Positions 47,747 to 63,127 of a stretch of 64,000 bases of DNA are shown in pieces (position 1 is the stretch's first letter; the number at the start of each line of letters is the position of its first letter). A program made the translations under genes and the position numbers. The stretch is from the NCBI GenBank assembly GCA_910591455.2, contig OU342807.1, positions 11,923,116-11,987,115 of the forward strand, read 5' to 3'. The stretch is from Pholis gunnellus (lineage: Eukaryota; Chordata; Actinopteri; Perciformes; Pholidae). The notes under the pieces are model-generated. The model saw only the letters and a list, made by a program, of their open reading frames with translations, was not told the DNA's origin and made no database searches.

Positions 47747-49374
47747 CTTTCCTGTCTTGCTGCTCAGCTTGATCCTGCCTACCAGCACCATCCAGCAATC
47801 AGCTCATCACCTCTACTGCATTTCAACCGGGGCTCTTCTACCACTCGTCACCAGATTGTTGAGTCAACTACTGTGGTAGGTACGATCAGGCCTCAAGCTT
47901 AGTATCTAAGTGAATCGTTTTCCTTGTTTTCATGTAGCCTGTATGAACGCTTGTTTGTTTCCTGTGCTTGTTTCTTGTTGGCCTGTCGGCCTGCCTGCCA
48001 CTTTGCTTGCCTGCCGACCTTGTCTCCCTTGCTTCCTCTGCCTGACCCGCCGTCCTACCTCTATCCATTCCACATCTTCCCTCTGCAGTCACAAGCCATC
48101 CCCTCTCTTCAACCCATCCTCATCAACAATACTATTGTAATCAAACTGTTAATCTTCAGCTGCGTCCTGGTCTGTGTCCAACTAACAACTGTGTACAACC
48201 ACACCAACATGGTCAACCGTAAATTCAAAGCAACACAACATAAACAATCTGTCCGTCTTGTTTTCTCACTATGACTTTAACGATGCCATACTTAGACCAA
48301 GAGACCTTTTATAGATTATGACTACATGTTAGGAACTCTACACTTCTTGCATAGCTTGTTTCTTTGACTTGGAAATATATAAAACATTATTTCCATTTGC
48401 TGCTCTATGATTTTTGTTTTGTGTCAATCTGTATTTCAGATATTGCACAAGGTCTTGCACAACTCTGAATGCCTATAAACAAAACAAACATTGGCTACAC
48501 TTCCTTTAAATATTGATGCTTTTATTTGTGTTGGAACAGCAGAAGCGCCATTGCAGCCATTCCTAATATTTAAGATAATTATTAATTAAAATGCCCCATT
48601 ACTACTATCAGATGATAAGGACAATTAGGGATGAAGAAGTAAGACGTGCTGGATTTTCACCAAGAAAATAAAACTCTTTTCTTTTCAGTCGATGTGATTT
48701 TGAATTAAAACAGACCAGCTCTCAAAATCACCTCATGGTCTCCTTGACAACCATGACTTTCGTGAGAGGCTGACAGCATGTGATTTACAGTGGTCGTTTC
48801 TCTGGAGCCGCAGCTGACGATTGGGTATTCCTGCTAATACCATGGATGGCTTCTCGATAAATATGATAATTCGCTGCAGACTGCTCAAGAGAGAAAACAG
48901 CACTGCTTGTAGGGAGAGGTTAGAATCGCACATGAGACAGCTGCTGGGGTGGACGACAGCACAGTCGAGACAAGTACAGACGCATTCACAAGGCCGCAGA
49001 CGTACATACCAAAAAAACACCGGATAGGAGAGTAGAGGCACCTGATGTAATACAAAAGAAGATGCGAGCAATATATCTGCAGCAGTCTGTACTCTGCTTA
49101 TTCACCTCGTTCTAGAGGTATATGTCAAGGACCAGAGGTTCCTTTCAGTGGCCACATACACAAAGGCTTCAAAATGTGATTTATTTACATTGAAATTTGA
49201 ATGCCTAAATGCAGAGGGCCATAGGACGAGGGGACGGACACCTGGAGAATAATATCCACAATATAATATTTTATTGAGCCCAACAAGGGACACAGAGAGG
49301 TAATTTAAAGCAATGTAAACAAATCATAAAGCAAGCTGGACAGAGCTGTCTTGGGACAAGGATACACGGTTTAT

Positions 49375-49376
<2 letters not shown>

Positions 49377-49418
<42 letters not shown>
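49377..49418. repeat. (GT)n microsatellite
   Basis: About 20 GT units. Confidence 0.9.
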
Positions 49419-49421
<3 letters not shown>

Positions 49422-52400
49422 TGTGTGAATGTCTGCACATGCACTAGATGAGCGACTTACAGCTTCCAGTTAGCCATGCTGTGAATGGCAGGGCATTGAA
49501 AGAAAGAAGGGAGATGAGAACAAATGGCTGACTCACTTTCCCTTAGGCAGAGAACAACTATGCACACTTCCTATTGGCCTTGGTGTCTTGCTGCTTTGCT
49601 TCGCTCCTGTCTTGAAGAGCAAAAGCTGGCAAAGGCTGGCTAGACTGATTTCTCCTCATATAGCTATGAGCAATCACTCGCACAGGGAGTATTGGTACCA
49701 CCTATACAGTCAGAGAGTTGTGTCTCCCAGGTAGGTAGCACAGTAGTTTGTTCATCTTACAACATCTTTTGCCTTTTGCTCAAGCTGGCGCTGCAGCCAC
49801 AGGGGTCAGAATGTCTCTCTCAGAGTTCTTCTCCATTACTCCTTCCCCCGAAAAAAGAAAGAAATGAAACAAAAAGCAACTAGGCCTGTTTCAACTGAAG
49901 TATCGATTTCTCTTTGCATTCTCTCGGTCTCTCTCTCTCTCTCCCTTCCTCCCGCCCTCCCTTTCTAAGAGTGCTAGCCAAGCAGTCAGGCTTGGCACCA
50001 AAACATAATTATGAAAATGGACCTCTGGGTTGTTTCTTTTAATCTATCTGTACATTCCACAGTCCCTCTGCAACAAAAGCTATTTAACAACAGTTCCAGG
50101 GGAATTGAAATGTTTAAACCACTGTACTGTAAAGAATGGTACACGTATTGATGGCAATGTATAATTCAGGTTTGTTAGCAGATGCATCATTGCTTTTAGC
50201 TCAAATTATCAGCAAATGCCAATACAATACTGTCTCACATTGTATATTGTTAGCAGACCCGCAGACATCTAACTACCGAAGCGGAGGGAGATTTGAGCGC
50301 TCGATAATTCCTGTCAAACGCTGGCATCAATTTACACTGTGTGGCACCCATGACAGAGTGCCTAGACGCAGACAGCAATTGCTGCTCTCTCCAACTTACA
50401 GTTCAGTGGCCAGTGAAACCTAAATGACACAGCCAAAATCAGGGCCATTTTCAAGACATTAAATTCTGCAGCACGACATGACATAAAGTAGCTGCAGTGT
50501 CAAAACTGCTTCCTTGCTCAAGGTGCCAGTGTTATATTTCAGTGCAAAATGCCAACAAGTATAACAGATATTTGTATATATCCTGCCTGTATTTACAGGT
50601 TGTTAAGTGTTGGGGAAAATCTAAATGACTAATGATTAGGTGTGCTTACAAAGCTTGGTGTCCTTATGTGTCCTCGTTGTGTGAACGTCCTCTGACATTA
50701 AGCGCCACAGTTGTTTAGTCTGTCCGAAAGAACACTCAGCACTGCTTGTAATGGTAAATAAAGTTGTAGACGGCGTCAATACTTCATGGCGTCTTCCGAT
50801 GATAAAGTGACCTTTGTACTAGGACGAATTGTTAAAGTGTCCCGATACTTAGAATATGCTGAATGAAGGCAATTCGTGTGTGTTATGCTTTCGTGACGTA
50901 GATTGCATGCGACACTATTGTTTACTTGGTATAAATATCCGAGGCTCAGAGTCAGACCTCTGAGCAGCCTTGATCCATGTATACTGTATGAGAATCAACT
51001 CTGTCTCCTTCTTGCAAGAATAAATGGCCAATTGTTTGATGATTTTCCATCGGTCTCGGGTGAATTTTTCTAACATTAAGTATGGAAAATGTATTATTCT
51101 GAACAACAGGTTATAACGCAGGATTTGTTCTCCAACAAAGGTCATGCAAGGTGTGCTGCTTTTATATCTGGAACTCTAGTTAATGAGCATGTTTAAGATG
51201 TAATCTATTCTACCTTAGTCCCATTTGGCCTTTCATAAATTGGAAAGGTAGCTCCCTCTTTCATACAGGACAAGGTTCTCAGTTGATCCAAAGGATGCAT
51301 AACTCCATAGTCCAATCTCAGACAAAATGTGCACACGGCAAGACCTTGACATTTCTCCACATCACACTCCCCTGCCTTCTCAAATCTATCTAAGGCACAA
51401 GAAAAGCATGATTAGTCTTGTTGGATGATAGATGCACACAGTGGGAAAGGTCAGCATTTGTCAGTCCTTAATGCCTCAGCCTTTGAATCGGGGGGATGGG
51501 TGAACAGAAAATCAGCCGTGAGAATAGGAGTTAGTGTCATTGATGATTTATAAGATTGAATAATTACTCATTCTATGTCATACATGTTTAGAAATAGAAA
51601 CGGCAAAACATTTGCTTTACAACCTTTGATCTGCTTACAAAACAACGTGGTCTCATCCCTACTCGTCATATTTTGTAACACCTTTGCATAGTATCTTGAC
51701 GCAGACGGATTTGCTTGTGGTTAACGTTGTAAAACTTTTTTCATCATCTATCGCGTGTCTGTCCATTCCTGGGAGAGTGATCCCTCCTCAGTTTCTCTCC
51801 CTGAGGTTTCTTCCCTTTTTTCCATGTTAAAGTATTTTTGGTTGAGAGGTTTTCCTTATCCGATGTGAGGGAAAAATGATGTCCTCTGTGAGTGCTGAAA
51901 TCAGAAATTCATAAATCAAAGCAAAATAAAAGAGCTGATGTGATTGATTTGCATCAAATCATTTCCACCCCCTTTTCTGTTTGAAGAAAAGCTATATAGT
52001 TTTGTACATTCAAGTCCTTCAGAGATCCCAGATGCACCAGATGGACTTCTTGATCTCATCTGTCTGGTGTAGTTCTGTCTGAGGAAGTCTAAATGTGCCA
52101 ATGGAAATGTCACATTGATTCCTGTGCTTTTACATTCTTGCTTGTTTGATTTTCTCTCAGGTGAGAACAAGAAAGTGTGAAGACGTGACAGGCCATCATG
52201 ACACTAGCTGTCAGCAGAATTAACAACACAATTAAAATAGTCTCCATCCTGATGGCCACGAGTCCTCCACCATCTTTGAATATTATTCCCGGGGTGTTAA
52301 CAAATAACACGTCAACTATAATGCAGTGTGCACCAAAGCTCTTGCTGATATTCAAACAGTTTTATACGTAAAATATCTGTGGTGATAGAGTACACTGCAG

Positions 52401-55400
52401 TACACTGTGTTTAGTACAGCTACTATTCTGCTATTCTGCACAGTGATAAAGATGTGAGGTGATAAACAAGTGATGAAAGAGAGAGCAGAACACAAAGTGA
52501 TACAAAAGGAAATCTAGAAACTTTTTTGACTTCAGATATTTCCCTCTCCTGTCGCTTCATATTCTGGTGTCATAAGAAATCACTGTAAACATTTCGTTTT
52601 CCCCTTTACTGCCTTTATGAAGACAAAGCTCTGGGAGTGTTAGTGGCATCCATCTTTGAGGATGTCAATTTACCAAAGGGTGTTAACGTGTTAATTTAAA
52701 TAGTGACGTCTTGGCACACTTTTTTGGCAGAGGACATGTACCGAAATAATGAATCAGATAATGAATCACAGTAAGTCTAAGGGCCCAGTTACCAAACAAA
52801 ATCAAATTATTAATCAGGGGAAGCCTTTGATACAATGGCTTGAGCTAATGCTAATTACTTCATTAAGGTGAAGGCATAACTTTTGTCCTGGGGTTGCAAA
52901 TTAATATCAACCCCGGAACCAAATGTGTTACAGGTGCTTTTCTTACATAGCAATGATAAACTATAAATTGTGGGTCCAATTAATTTAAGATTGATGTAAT
53001 TAAGCTTTGGGAACTGAACACAGCTACATCTATTGCTCCTTGGGGAGTAATGTCGGGACATTTTCACAGTAAATCATGCTCACATTCTTCCCTTTTCACC
53101 TTGACAATTCTCTAGACAACTCATTTAAACATTTATCCGTCATCAACCATTTTTAGGAATCGGTTGACTTAGTGTTGCCTTATGACCAGCTGGGTCCAGC
53201 CTGTAGTATTTAAGGTTATTTCCACAGTATAACAGATGGGAGGTTGTGGGAGTCACCATCAGGGCATAGTCACAGATGCCATCTCAGGGGTGTTGTTGCT
53301 GTGATGTGTAATTGGATATTTGTATTAAAGTCAGGCTGTTTGTTTTGGCTTCATAGTCGAACCTAAAAGTTAGGTTTATACGAACAGATCCTGCTCATAT
53401 CTACAGTCTCAGTGGGCTCTACAAAGGCCTGTAATCAACCAATAAACTGTTCATGTAAAGGTGATAATAGCAGCTTTTGTATCGTTGTTATGTGAACAAC
53501 AACAGATTTGTCATGTGTAGGAGAACATGTGTTTTTATCTCGTGGCTCAGATCGCACTCAGATGACATGGTTACATTTTCTAAAGACTCCGAGTCTGTCA
53601 ATACACTGATGCCCTATTAAAGAGGGGACTAAAATACTATGTATGTTTAAAGGTTAAATTATCATATGACTGGTCAAACCCACTCAAGCTACATTTAACG
53701 TCACATTGGAGAGAGAGACAGAGAGACAGATAAACAGATAGAATGAGAAATAAAACAAATATTAAAAGTCCCCCCAACACACATATTTTTCTCACTCATA
53801 TTATGTTGCAAAGGGGTAACTAAAGTAGCTTCAGAAAAACAATAAGCATTGCACATTTTTTTCCAAGTTTACTTTGCTATTGGTTCGATATTTTTCAGAT
53901 GAAACCAGACTGAAGGTTATTTACTGTAGTGCAGTACACTTACTACTACTCTGCTTACCGCTATTTTATTAGAGCATCAACAATTCTGTTTGTGAGACTC
54001 TCATGATTCCTACAATGGAACAAAACCAGTAGTGTCAATAACACACTCAACTGTGAACTTAACACCTGTCAGTGATGGCACATAAAGATGGCAAGCACTT
54101 GTACAGTACCACCTATCTCACGCTTATCTAATACAGAATTACTCCTACATGTGTTAAAATGCACTTATAATAGCATCTGCCGAATTAATGTAATGATTCA
54201 TTAACTTCCTAATTCTAGGAGTGGAGCAAACTACTGAGAGTCTATTATAAAGGGAGCATGATTCAGTAAACAGTAGTGACTTCGTACACAGACGCCCACA
54301 GGATTATACTCCAACCTTAAAACATGGCTGACAGTGCTTGACCCTAACACCACAACCTCATCCCTACCACAAATTACTGCTACATTGTTAACCACATTTA
54401 AAATGCAGTCACTTAAAAATGTATAAGCCAGCAAGTGGCCTGGCATTGTAACACTTAGTGCAGAGCAACCAGGCACATAATCATATCATTTCACTGGTTC
54501 AGTGAATGGATTGGAAAAACATATGCCTTTGTTTGCCAAGCTGGGGGTGAGTCTTGAAGTACAGTATGGTTTGGATGCACGATTGGAGAAATATATTAAA
54601 TAGCTACATACAAAAAAGGCAAAGCAACAACTAGCATTTCAAAAATCAGATGTGTCACTGAATTACTCATCAGAGCTGTGAACAAATCTTCAGCCAAAAA
54701 CCTTTGCCACCCAGATGAGACAGAGGTTCGGGGTAATTGGCTGGAAATGGGAAAGCAAAGACTTTCTGGATTATTTGCCATGGTAACAGTTGTCTCGTCT
54801 CCTCAGCCAAAACACAACTTTAGTCTCCTCGGGTTTTCTAAACTGAATGAAGTGTGTGGATATGAACTCATAATGCTGTGGGCAAAGCTGTGAAGTTGTG
54901 CATTTGGGTAGCACTTCATTTGACAGCACTGTAATTAAAAATAAACGTTCTACCACTAACCGTCAACGACCGTACAAAAGACAATTACATGTCGTTCACA
55001 GCAGGGAATATTCTAGTTACAGTAAAGTAATTATTACACATTTTTACAAACATGTAATGACCTATTTTTAATGACCAATAATAAATAAAGAACAAAAGAA
55101 GCCACACGTAATTCGTACCTACCGATGCAATTACCACTTCCCAAAAGTACCGAAGTAAAGGTTTGAGTACATGTAAATAATTAGTAATAGGTGCCGTGAT
55201 AACTTGGCAACCTGACTTAAAAATCATGTCAGAACAACATGTGTGTGGTCAAAATAAAAGTTGTGTTTAGTGTACATGTTTAATGTTTTTACACATTTAT
55301 TTTTGGGGGCCCACGGTGATAATGTCACTGACCTGAGGTTCCCTTGAGTCAACACTGAGAGTATCATTATGGTTATATGAGATCAGCAGAAGGCGTGAGC

Positions 55401-57067
55401 AAAAGGGGGGGAGGGCAATGTGCCAAATCATGCTCCTTTTGAGGCATGTCACATCCTTCATTCCTCCCCCCACACGGCCAAAAGTAAAGCCTGCCTCTTG
55501 AGAGAGAACGGATGGCTCCTTCTGCTCCATTAATCTAATGACAATGCCCCGTGACTAAGACCAGCTTAGCAGGCATTGCTCATCCCCATTGGCTCCCCTT
55601 TCACTTAGCATGCCATCTATGCATGAATGCAACAGGGGCAATGACAGCAAAGGAGGAGGAGGAGAAAGAAAATTAAGAGTGACGGAGTGGCTGCAAACAA
55701 TGGTCAGATTATATTGCACTGGTGTCAATGGTTACGGGATGTCATAAGGATGTCACATACCAGTACTGGAAGATGGTTTGATTGCATTTAGAAAACTGTC
55801 AAAATTGTATAAAGACAAGACCTCAGATTTCCCAGAATGTATATCTGTGATTGCCAGTGTAACGGGAAGGCCTTGAGTTTCATCATGTTAAGGGCAAGGC
55901 TACTTAAGGGTTTAAGATGATTTTATTTTTAATACATATACCTTGCATAACTATCAGTGAAAAAAAAGAGTCAAAAGTTCATTCCTGCTGAGCTCTTGAT
56001 TAATCAGAGTCTGGTTGTAACGATATATGAGCTATGTGCCTGGATTGTGCCAGAGCTGATCACGGTCACTCAATGCTTTTGATTTCACCAAACGTGCCGC
56101 AGCACTTCCCAGAAACGATCTCTACTCCACAAAAAATATGCACCAAGTCAAATTTTGACAGAGCCGTAACTGGTTGCTCCTCATGTTAACAGGTACTGTA
56201 TGTAACAATAAATACAAAATAATTGGCAATGGGGATGAATGCATTAACTAACTATAATAACTAAAACAGAGCCAAAAATCTTGAATCCATCTTGTTCATA
56301 ACTGGACTTTTATCCTAATTAACTTCTGTACTCTGCAGACTACAGCAAAACAAAGAAAAAAGAAACACAATTATAAAAGAAAAACAAAAAAAAAACATGT
56401 ATCTATTTGGCCTATGGTCGAAGCACAAGTAATTGAAGACAAACATCTGGGAGTGTGGAAAAATTACCAAATCAACAGAGTCTGCAAGTCAACAGAATTG
56501 GGCTTCTGCAACGCTCTCGGTGTGGTATGAAGCTGTGCGGAGGAAAAGGAATTCAGAATCTTAACAAATGACACCGGTTTCTAAACCATACTGACAGGAA
56601 AGAGGCAGGAAAGAGAACGACCAAATCAGCTTGGGCAGTGTGGGCGGGACATGAAGGCCGCTTGTGAAATTCCTATCCCGACTGCGAGTTACGACGCAGT
56701 GAGCGAAACAGAAAGCAACATTGCTTTCGACAATTAATCTGTATTTTAACCCTCCTGTTATGTTGCGGGTCAAATTGACCCGTTTCAAAGTTTGAAAATC
56801 TAGAAAAAATATTTTAAAGTACTTTTTCAGTATGAAACTTCTGCTTGCCTTAATTAGGGTAATCAACGTGAAAAAAATTAAATAAAAAATATCATGTATT
56901 TGCAACCCCCCCCTGCAGGTTTATATAACAGAGATGATGTTCGGGTCAATTTGACCCGGCAGTGAAGTGGAGGCTGTAAGGGGTCAGAAGGGTCAAGTTT
57001 AGACCATTTCTTTCTTTGAAAATGTGAGACAAAGTATCTCTTACTCCTCCCAACATGTTTCACCCCA

Positions 57068-57200
<133 letters not shown>

Positions 57201-57240
57201 GTCTCACTACCGCACTTGTGCGAGAAAGATACTATTTTTT

Positions 57241-57264
57241 TTTCTCGCGGGAAAACTCCGCCCA
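57241..57264 (+). promoter_or_regulatory. E2F- and GC-box-like motifs in copy 2
   Basis: TTTCTCGCGGGAAAACTCCG followed by CCC contains an E2F-type core (CGGGAAAA) and a reverse GC box (CTCCGCCC), about 105-130 bp upstream of the ATG. The second E2F-like site of copy 1 is missing here. Confidence 0.4.
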
Positions 57265-57368
57265 CACTTAGCAGGAGAGGGGAGAAACATACGAAAGGGT
57301 TGCTTGGGAGTCCTACCAACATTACACTCTGCAGATACATACAACACAGCAGCTTACTGTAGGACACC

Positions 57369-57623
57369 ATGAGCAACAGAAACAAAAGGATGACAGCCCT
57401 GGAGGCTCTGGAGCACATCCTTGATCACGACAGTGAAATGGAGGAGGATGTGTCTGAACATGAAGACCATCTTGAGGTCAATTCAGATTATAATGTTACT
57501 GATTATGAACCATCAGATGAGGAAACTGATATACCTGTTCCTCCAAGCGAGACATTTGTGTCAAAAAATTATGAAATACAGTGTTCATCCTCACCCAACA
57601 CACGTATACCGAAAATATTATAA
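57369..57623 (+). pseudogene. truncated piggyBac transposase, N-terminal 84 codons (copy 2)
   Basis: Starts MSNRNKRMTALEALEHILDH and ends SSPNTRIPKIL before TAA, collinear with copy 1. About ten nucleotide differences over 252 nt are visible, only two of them synonymous, giving six residue changes. That is the pattern of drift rather than purifying selection. No catalytic domain follows. Confidence 0.7.
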
Positions 57624-57687
57624 AGACAGTGGCAACATGTATCAGCACAAAGCACACCGTGACGACATGTCACTCGTGTGCTGTGTA

Positions 57688-57688
<1 letters not shown>

Positions 57689-57727
<39 letters not shown>
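57689..57727. repeat. (CA)n microsatellite inside copy 2
   Basis: About 19 CA units directly 3' of the truncated ORF. Confidence 0.9.
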
Positions 57728-57728
<1 letters not shown>

Positions 57729-60700
57729 CGTTCATTGTGTTCATATCTTGTTAATTTTTGTAAATGTCTGTTCCTTCACACTATAAGTAAACATGAGTAC
57801 AGTTTAATTTCAATACAAATCCTCATGACTCATTTGGCTTGATTTTGAGTGAGCGGGTCAATATGACCCTGAACAGCAGAGGTGTCTCATCTCCATTTAT
57901 CTACATCACCCCATGAAAAAAATAATGTTTCAAAATGTAAAAATAATTTAGAGAAAAATACATGTTATGGTAGACTAATGCAATTTACATCTAGGTTTTT
58001 CCAATGTACCTAAAAAATTGTTTTAACATGTATTTTTCATTAAAACGAGTGAGTTACCCTCATTGAACTATGATCTATGGAGGGGTGAATAACTTCATTC
58101 CACTAAATACTGATTGAATTGTTAGTAAGGGTGTTGGTGATGAGGTACAATCTATATTTATTAGGATTTTTTGGTTTCTGACAACTTTTGGATGATTAAG
58201 CATGCACCGGGTCATATTGACCCGCGAACATCATGGCTGTACCTAAGAAACAAACATAACAGGAGGGTTAAGCATGAAATTAGATGAAAAATAAATGAAC
58301 AAATACGATCATAAATTGTGGATTTTTCTAGTGTGAGTCAATGTGCACCTCTTCAGTAATGTAATTTGTCTCGGAGCCCTGCAGGCTATGTGAACATAAC
58401 GAGATCAATTATTGCTCTGCCTGGACGGCTTGACAACTCCCAACAGGTCATAATCTTGACTATCTCATATATGATTGACAAATAAGCTCTTCCTCACCGA
58501 GCAACGGAAGCCACGTTACTGCAACAACTCTCCATTACGACATGAACGGTGACTTTCTGACAGAACAAATGCACAAAACTGCAATCCGGTCTTGCAGCAG
58601 TGCAATAACAGTCAATAGGTACACGGAATAACGAAAGACTAGCAATTCAAGACATGCTTGCAGCAAAGCTATGGTGCCACCTCCACTTTAGTTCAGACTT
58701 GAGATGGCTGCGATGCTCTTCTAGCTCAGCCCTGTGGAGTAGGTAGTAGAAACAGGCCCTTCCAGCTGATACCTCTGGGAATGTCACTGCAGCGCGGTGT
58801 TTGTGTTGCTTGCTGATGTCCGAAGGAGCACAGGCTCTGTGTATGTTAGTCCAGCGTCCCATAGGAGAGATGTCTGCTTCAGCCTGACCTCCGGGGAAAT
58901 AGCGACCAGAAGTTGACTGTCAAATAACAGAGCTGCTTGCCCAGAATAGCACGAGGTCAGTGTGGAGAAATAGGCCTCCCCCACAACAAGAGCAGACAGG
59001 GCTTCTTAACTAAATGTGACATTCTGAGTCAAGCTAACTGCCAAGTATTCTTACTCGCATTAAGAGTTAATGTAACAGATCTGTTTGGGTGCGACTTTGC
59101 CACATAAAACCACGGCAGTGACTGAAGTTATCAATAACAGTAAGTGGTTCTCTCACCCCTGAGGTCAAGGCAAAACTTGATTTCAATTACCCTAATTCAA
59201 CGTTACAAAAGCTCCACAAGGCTTTCATGAGGAGACATGAAATGAAAGTGAAACCTTACGCGTGAAACGATCAAAAAAAGAATATGTTGACATCAGACCA
59301 AAGCTTTTTTCTTTGTGATCAGTATGATTACAATAAGTGTTCAAGAGGCATTTGTCAACCCTCTTCAGCTTGTCACATTTTGAAATAAAAGGATGGGGCA
59401 TCTTACTGTCTTCGGGGTTTAGGATGCTCATCATTTAATTGCACTGTCTGGTCTTTATCTTGTAAAGCAAAAGAAATGCCCAAAGATAAAAATTAACTAA
59501 TTAACTGACAGAACTAATAGAAAAGATGTACAGAATCACAGGTAAGATGAACAACGAAATGACGCTGTAAACGGTTGCTGTAGGCTCTTGCATTCACGTG
59601 TATATGAGGGCAATTACTGAACCTTTTATGCATTTCAAATTATTTTTTGCAAATTTTACTCAAAGCTGTCCTGTAGTTAAACGGTCTAAACGTGCTGCTC
59701 TAACAAAAGGTCAACTAATATAAACTCATGTTGATATAATGGAATGAAAGCAAAGTTGGCACATTTTAAGACGTTTTAGCCATAAAAGCCGGGTTTATGT
59801 TTTATAATAAAGTTGTCACAAGTAATCACTGGATCACGATCAAGGGCGGAGCAGCCCTGGGTCACCAGGGACACCCTGTTGCTTGTTTCAGCATTGTTTT
59901 GGGGCAAAAATGTCCCTCGATGACTCCGTCTTGATTGAGTGTTCTGCTGCTTTATGTTTGTTGCCATGGTGACAGAGAAAGCAGGGGCTGACGCAGTGTT
60001 TCATTACTGACCAAATAAAGAGCAAAATGAAACATAATTTTGTCATTCTGGTGGATAGACAGGAAAGGATTACAATGTTTTGTAATTTGCCGACTGGAGG
60101 TACAGTAGTAATGAGATGAAAAAAGCCATTTTAATCTAAGTTTCTGTGCACTTGTTGATGGCAGCCATTGCAGGGAATGCTGACAGAGTTACATTGATAG
60201 ATGTATATAGATTGTAGAATACAATCATCTCACTAGTTGTAGCCGACTATTCACTGTCATAGTCCATGAAGAAGTACAACTATTATTATTTCACAAAAAT
60301 GCACCCAATGTCTCCAGCACTAACAATTCTTTACTCTATTGGCATTTCCAAAGAGGGGGGGTTTAATCATATTGTGTCTGTACATGTAGATTAATCTGTG
60401 ACTGCATGTGCACATCTTTCTGTGCATTGTTAAGCTTTACATTCAGTTACACTGATTTCTGGCGCTCTGCACTGTCATCTCACCGAGCAACACGCTGAGA
60501 ATATACACTCCTCTAAATAAATAATAAATATTGTGTTTACACTTCTGGCTTCATTTTAAGGTAAACAATAAAAAAATAAGATAACCTTGAACTTGCAAAT
60601 ATTTCTTTCTGCTGTTATATTAGAGAGGTGACTACAGACATCCAGCTACCAGAGTCCGCTATAAAAAGTGTCCTTAAAGCGTTATAGACAGGGGCAATAT

Positions 60701-61073
60701 TCTGTTGTAAAAAGGACATGTTCACCTTGGCTTTTGAATGTTGAAATTATATGAAATATTCTGTTGCTACTACCTTGCAACCCCGGCTACTTTAAAATGC
60801 AATAGTGTACAAACTGTTTGTGTGCATTCTTAGATACACCAGAAAAACAGGTAGAGATGCTCCTAAAAAAACATGCATATTATGGAAAATCTCTCACTCT
60901 CACTCACACTCTCACACAAACACACACACACTCACAAATGTATACATACTAGACTGGGTAAAGCAAGCATACAAGCCAATGAATCCATTTATACACAAGT
61001 GCATGATTTCACTGATGAGTATGAAAGCAAGCGTCCAGTTCCGAGATGTTTTCACTAGTATGTGTGGTCTCAC

Positions 61074-61074
<1 letters not shown>

Positions 61075-61108
<34 letters not shown>
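61075..61108. repeat. (GT)n microsatellite
   Basis: About 16 GT units followed by a short GA run. Confidence 0.9.
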
Positions 61109-61116
<8 letters not shown>

Positions 61117-61674
61117 CATTTAAGACTGAATCATTTTATAGCAGATCACACATCAGCCCACAGTGCACATCACATCTGTGTGAAACAGCTGCGTGACACC
61201 CATATGCATGCATTCACATGTCACATTGCTTCTCCAAGTCACTCGTCATCTCAAGTTACTCGTGGCTGCCTGCTATGGAATGAGATCAGACCAATTCATA
61301 TGGATCAAATGAACCCAAAATAGCACACATTACACTCACAAGACACAACGTATCACATTATAGTGTATGCCCTGATTAATGCCTATTAGAGCACAAAGAA
61401 CAGTCTGTACTAACAATATTAGAAAGTCCAGTAAACTGTGATTACAGTATTAATCCTGGGGAAGAGCGAGCTAGTGTGTCTAAATCTGGGTGGTGTGCTC
61501 TCATGAACTGAGCAGCTAGCAGGAGGGCGAGAAATGCCTTGTGTGCTTCTGTGGCCTTTTGCATACTCTATGAATCGGATCAAAGATTGTGTGATGAGCA
61601 GTTCCTTCCTCGTGAATAAGCACGAGGCATTGTTCTGCTTGCATTATAAGTCTGTTTAGGCCTGAGATGCACTG

Positions 61675-62550
61675 CTCGGCTACATCCACACTAATACGTT
61701 TTCGTTTAAAACCGGAGTTCTAAAACAAAAAACGATCTCTGTCCACAAGGGCGTTTCAGCATCGTTTTTGAAATGATTTCCCTCCAGACAAACAAGCCTA
61801 AAAATGAATATTACACGACTAATCACGTACACTTGGCATGCGGGAGCCGGTGTAAACAGAAAGTAGATTGGTTGCTGTATATATACGAGTAATATAGTCT
61901 TTAACACTCGTTCCCTCTCGGTTTCGTTGTTGTCTGTTCACACTCGTAGCTCTGCTGGTGGCTGAAGTCTCTGTCGTACTGGAGCGCAATTAATGCTTTT
62001 GTTCCTTTACAGTTCATATGTGGACTTCTCAATAGTTTTACAGAACAAAATAAGCATTGTGCCATCGCCCTCCTCAAAGCCTCAAACCGTGACTTCAAAC
62101 GTAGGGCTGATAACGCCACTGGACACTCCGTTCGCTCCAATAACATCTGCTTCCTCTGCAAAAATGCAGACTTTAACTGCAGAACAGCTGCTAGTAAAGA
62201 CAACTAGGTCATCAACACCTGTAATCAGTTGTTTATGTTGAATTAACCTGGTATAGTCGATCGATAATCAAGGCTGTTTGTGATCTTCCTGGAAAGGCTC
62301 ACGTGATAGGGGCGTGACGAATCACGGAAGAACACGTTGTGACTGCTAAGAACCAATCAAGTAGCGAACGTGGGTGTCTACGTCATTGTTTCCAAACTTA
62401 TGGGTTTTCCAACGTCTCCGGCCTTGGGAGCATTTTTGAACATATTCGTTTTCGGTGCTCTAAAACTCCGGCGTAGTGTGGACGCTCACTGTAAACGTAG
62501 CAAAAGATATGTGTTTTAAAATGGAAACCTAGTAGTGTGGACATGGCTAG
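61675..62550. mobile_element. hAT-type non-autonomous DNA transposon (MITE-like)
   Basis: The left end contains CATCCACACTAATACGTTTT and the right end, reverse-complemented, CTAGCCATGTCCACACTACT. The shared TCCACACTA.TA core is typical of vertebrate hAT-derived elements. Internally, CCGGAGTTCTAAAAC near the left matches CCGGAGTTTTAGAGC near the right in inverted orientation. Size is about 875 bp. No transposase is recognised. A clear 8-bp duplication was not found, so the ends are approximate. Confidence 0.6.
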
Positions 62551-63060
62551 TTCCACCTTATCTAGGATATTCTCTTCACCTGTGACCTTTGCCAAACAAA
62601 CAACAACTTATCTGTCTTAAAGTCTTGAGAGAAACTGGGAAATGGAGAGGGGAAAGTAAATATACAAAGCACAAAAAGTGCTGAGGAGAGAGATAAGACT
62701 ACATCAGGTCAGAGAAGAAAGGAAATTAAATTAGGTATATGTCCTGTTTGTGAATTGCTGGATTTATGTTCCTGCTTTATTTATTTCATTTGAGTAAAAG
62801 AAGCGGCAGCAGTAGCAGACATTTTAAGAGTCGTGGTCATGAATTTTTCAGGCAATAATAGAATGTGACTGAACATGGCCCCTAAAGCAGGTTTAAAATA
62901 TGAATGGACACCTAGAAACAATTGAGGGCACAGTGTTTTGGGACCAATTGTAGGTGAGATGTCAGAGACAAATGTGACAGGAGAATGGATGTCTGTTTAA
63001 AATGATACTGAATGTGTTGTGTAGTTACAATGTCAGTATTTATGTGCTATGATTTTCAAT

Positions 63061-63087
63061 ATACATATATATATATATATACATATA

Positions 63088-63124
<37 letters not shown>
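63061..63124. repeat. (TA)n microsatellite
   Basis: About 64 bp of TA repeat with a few C/G interruptions. Confidence 0.9.

Positions 63125-63127
<3 letters not shown>

Noticed and set aside
47690..48260. Pyrimidine-rich stretch as an LTR or LINE 5' region
   Set aside because: The composition is suggestive, but I could not match any coding segment or terminal repeat.
60805..61323. 172-codon plus-strand open frame
   Set aside because: Much of it is translated (CA)n/(GT)n repeat (HTHTH and VCVCV runs). The rest is not recognisable.
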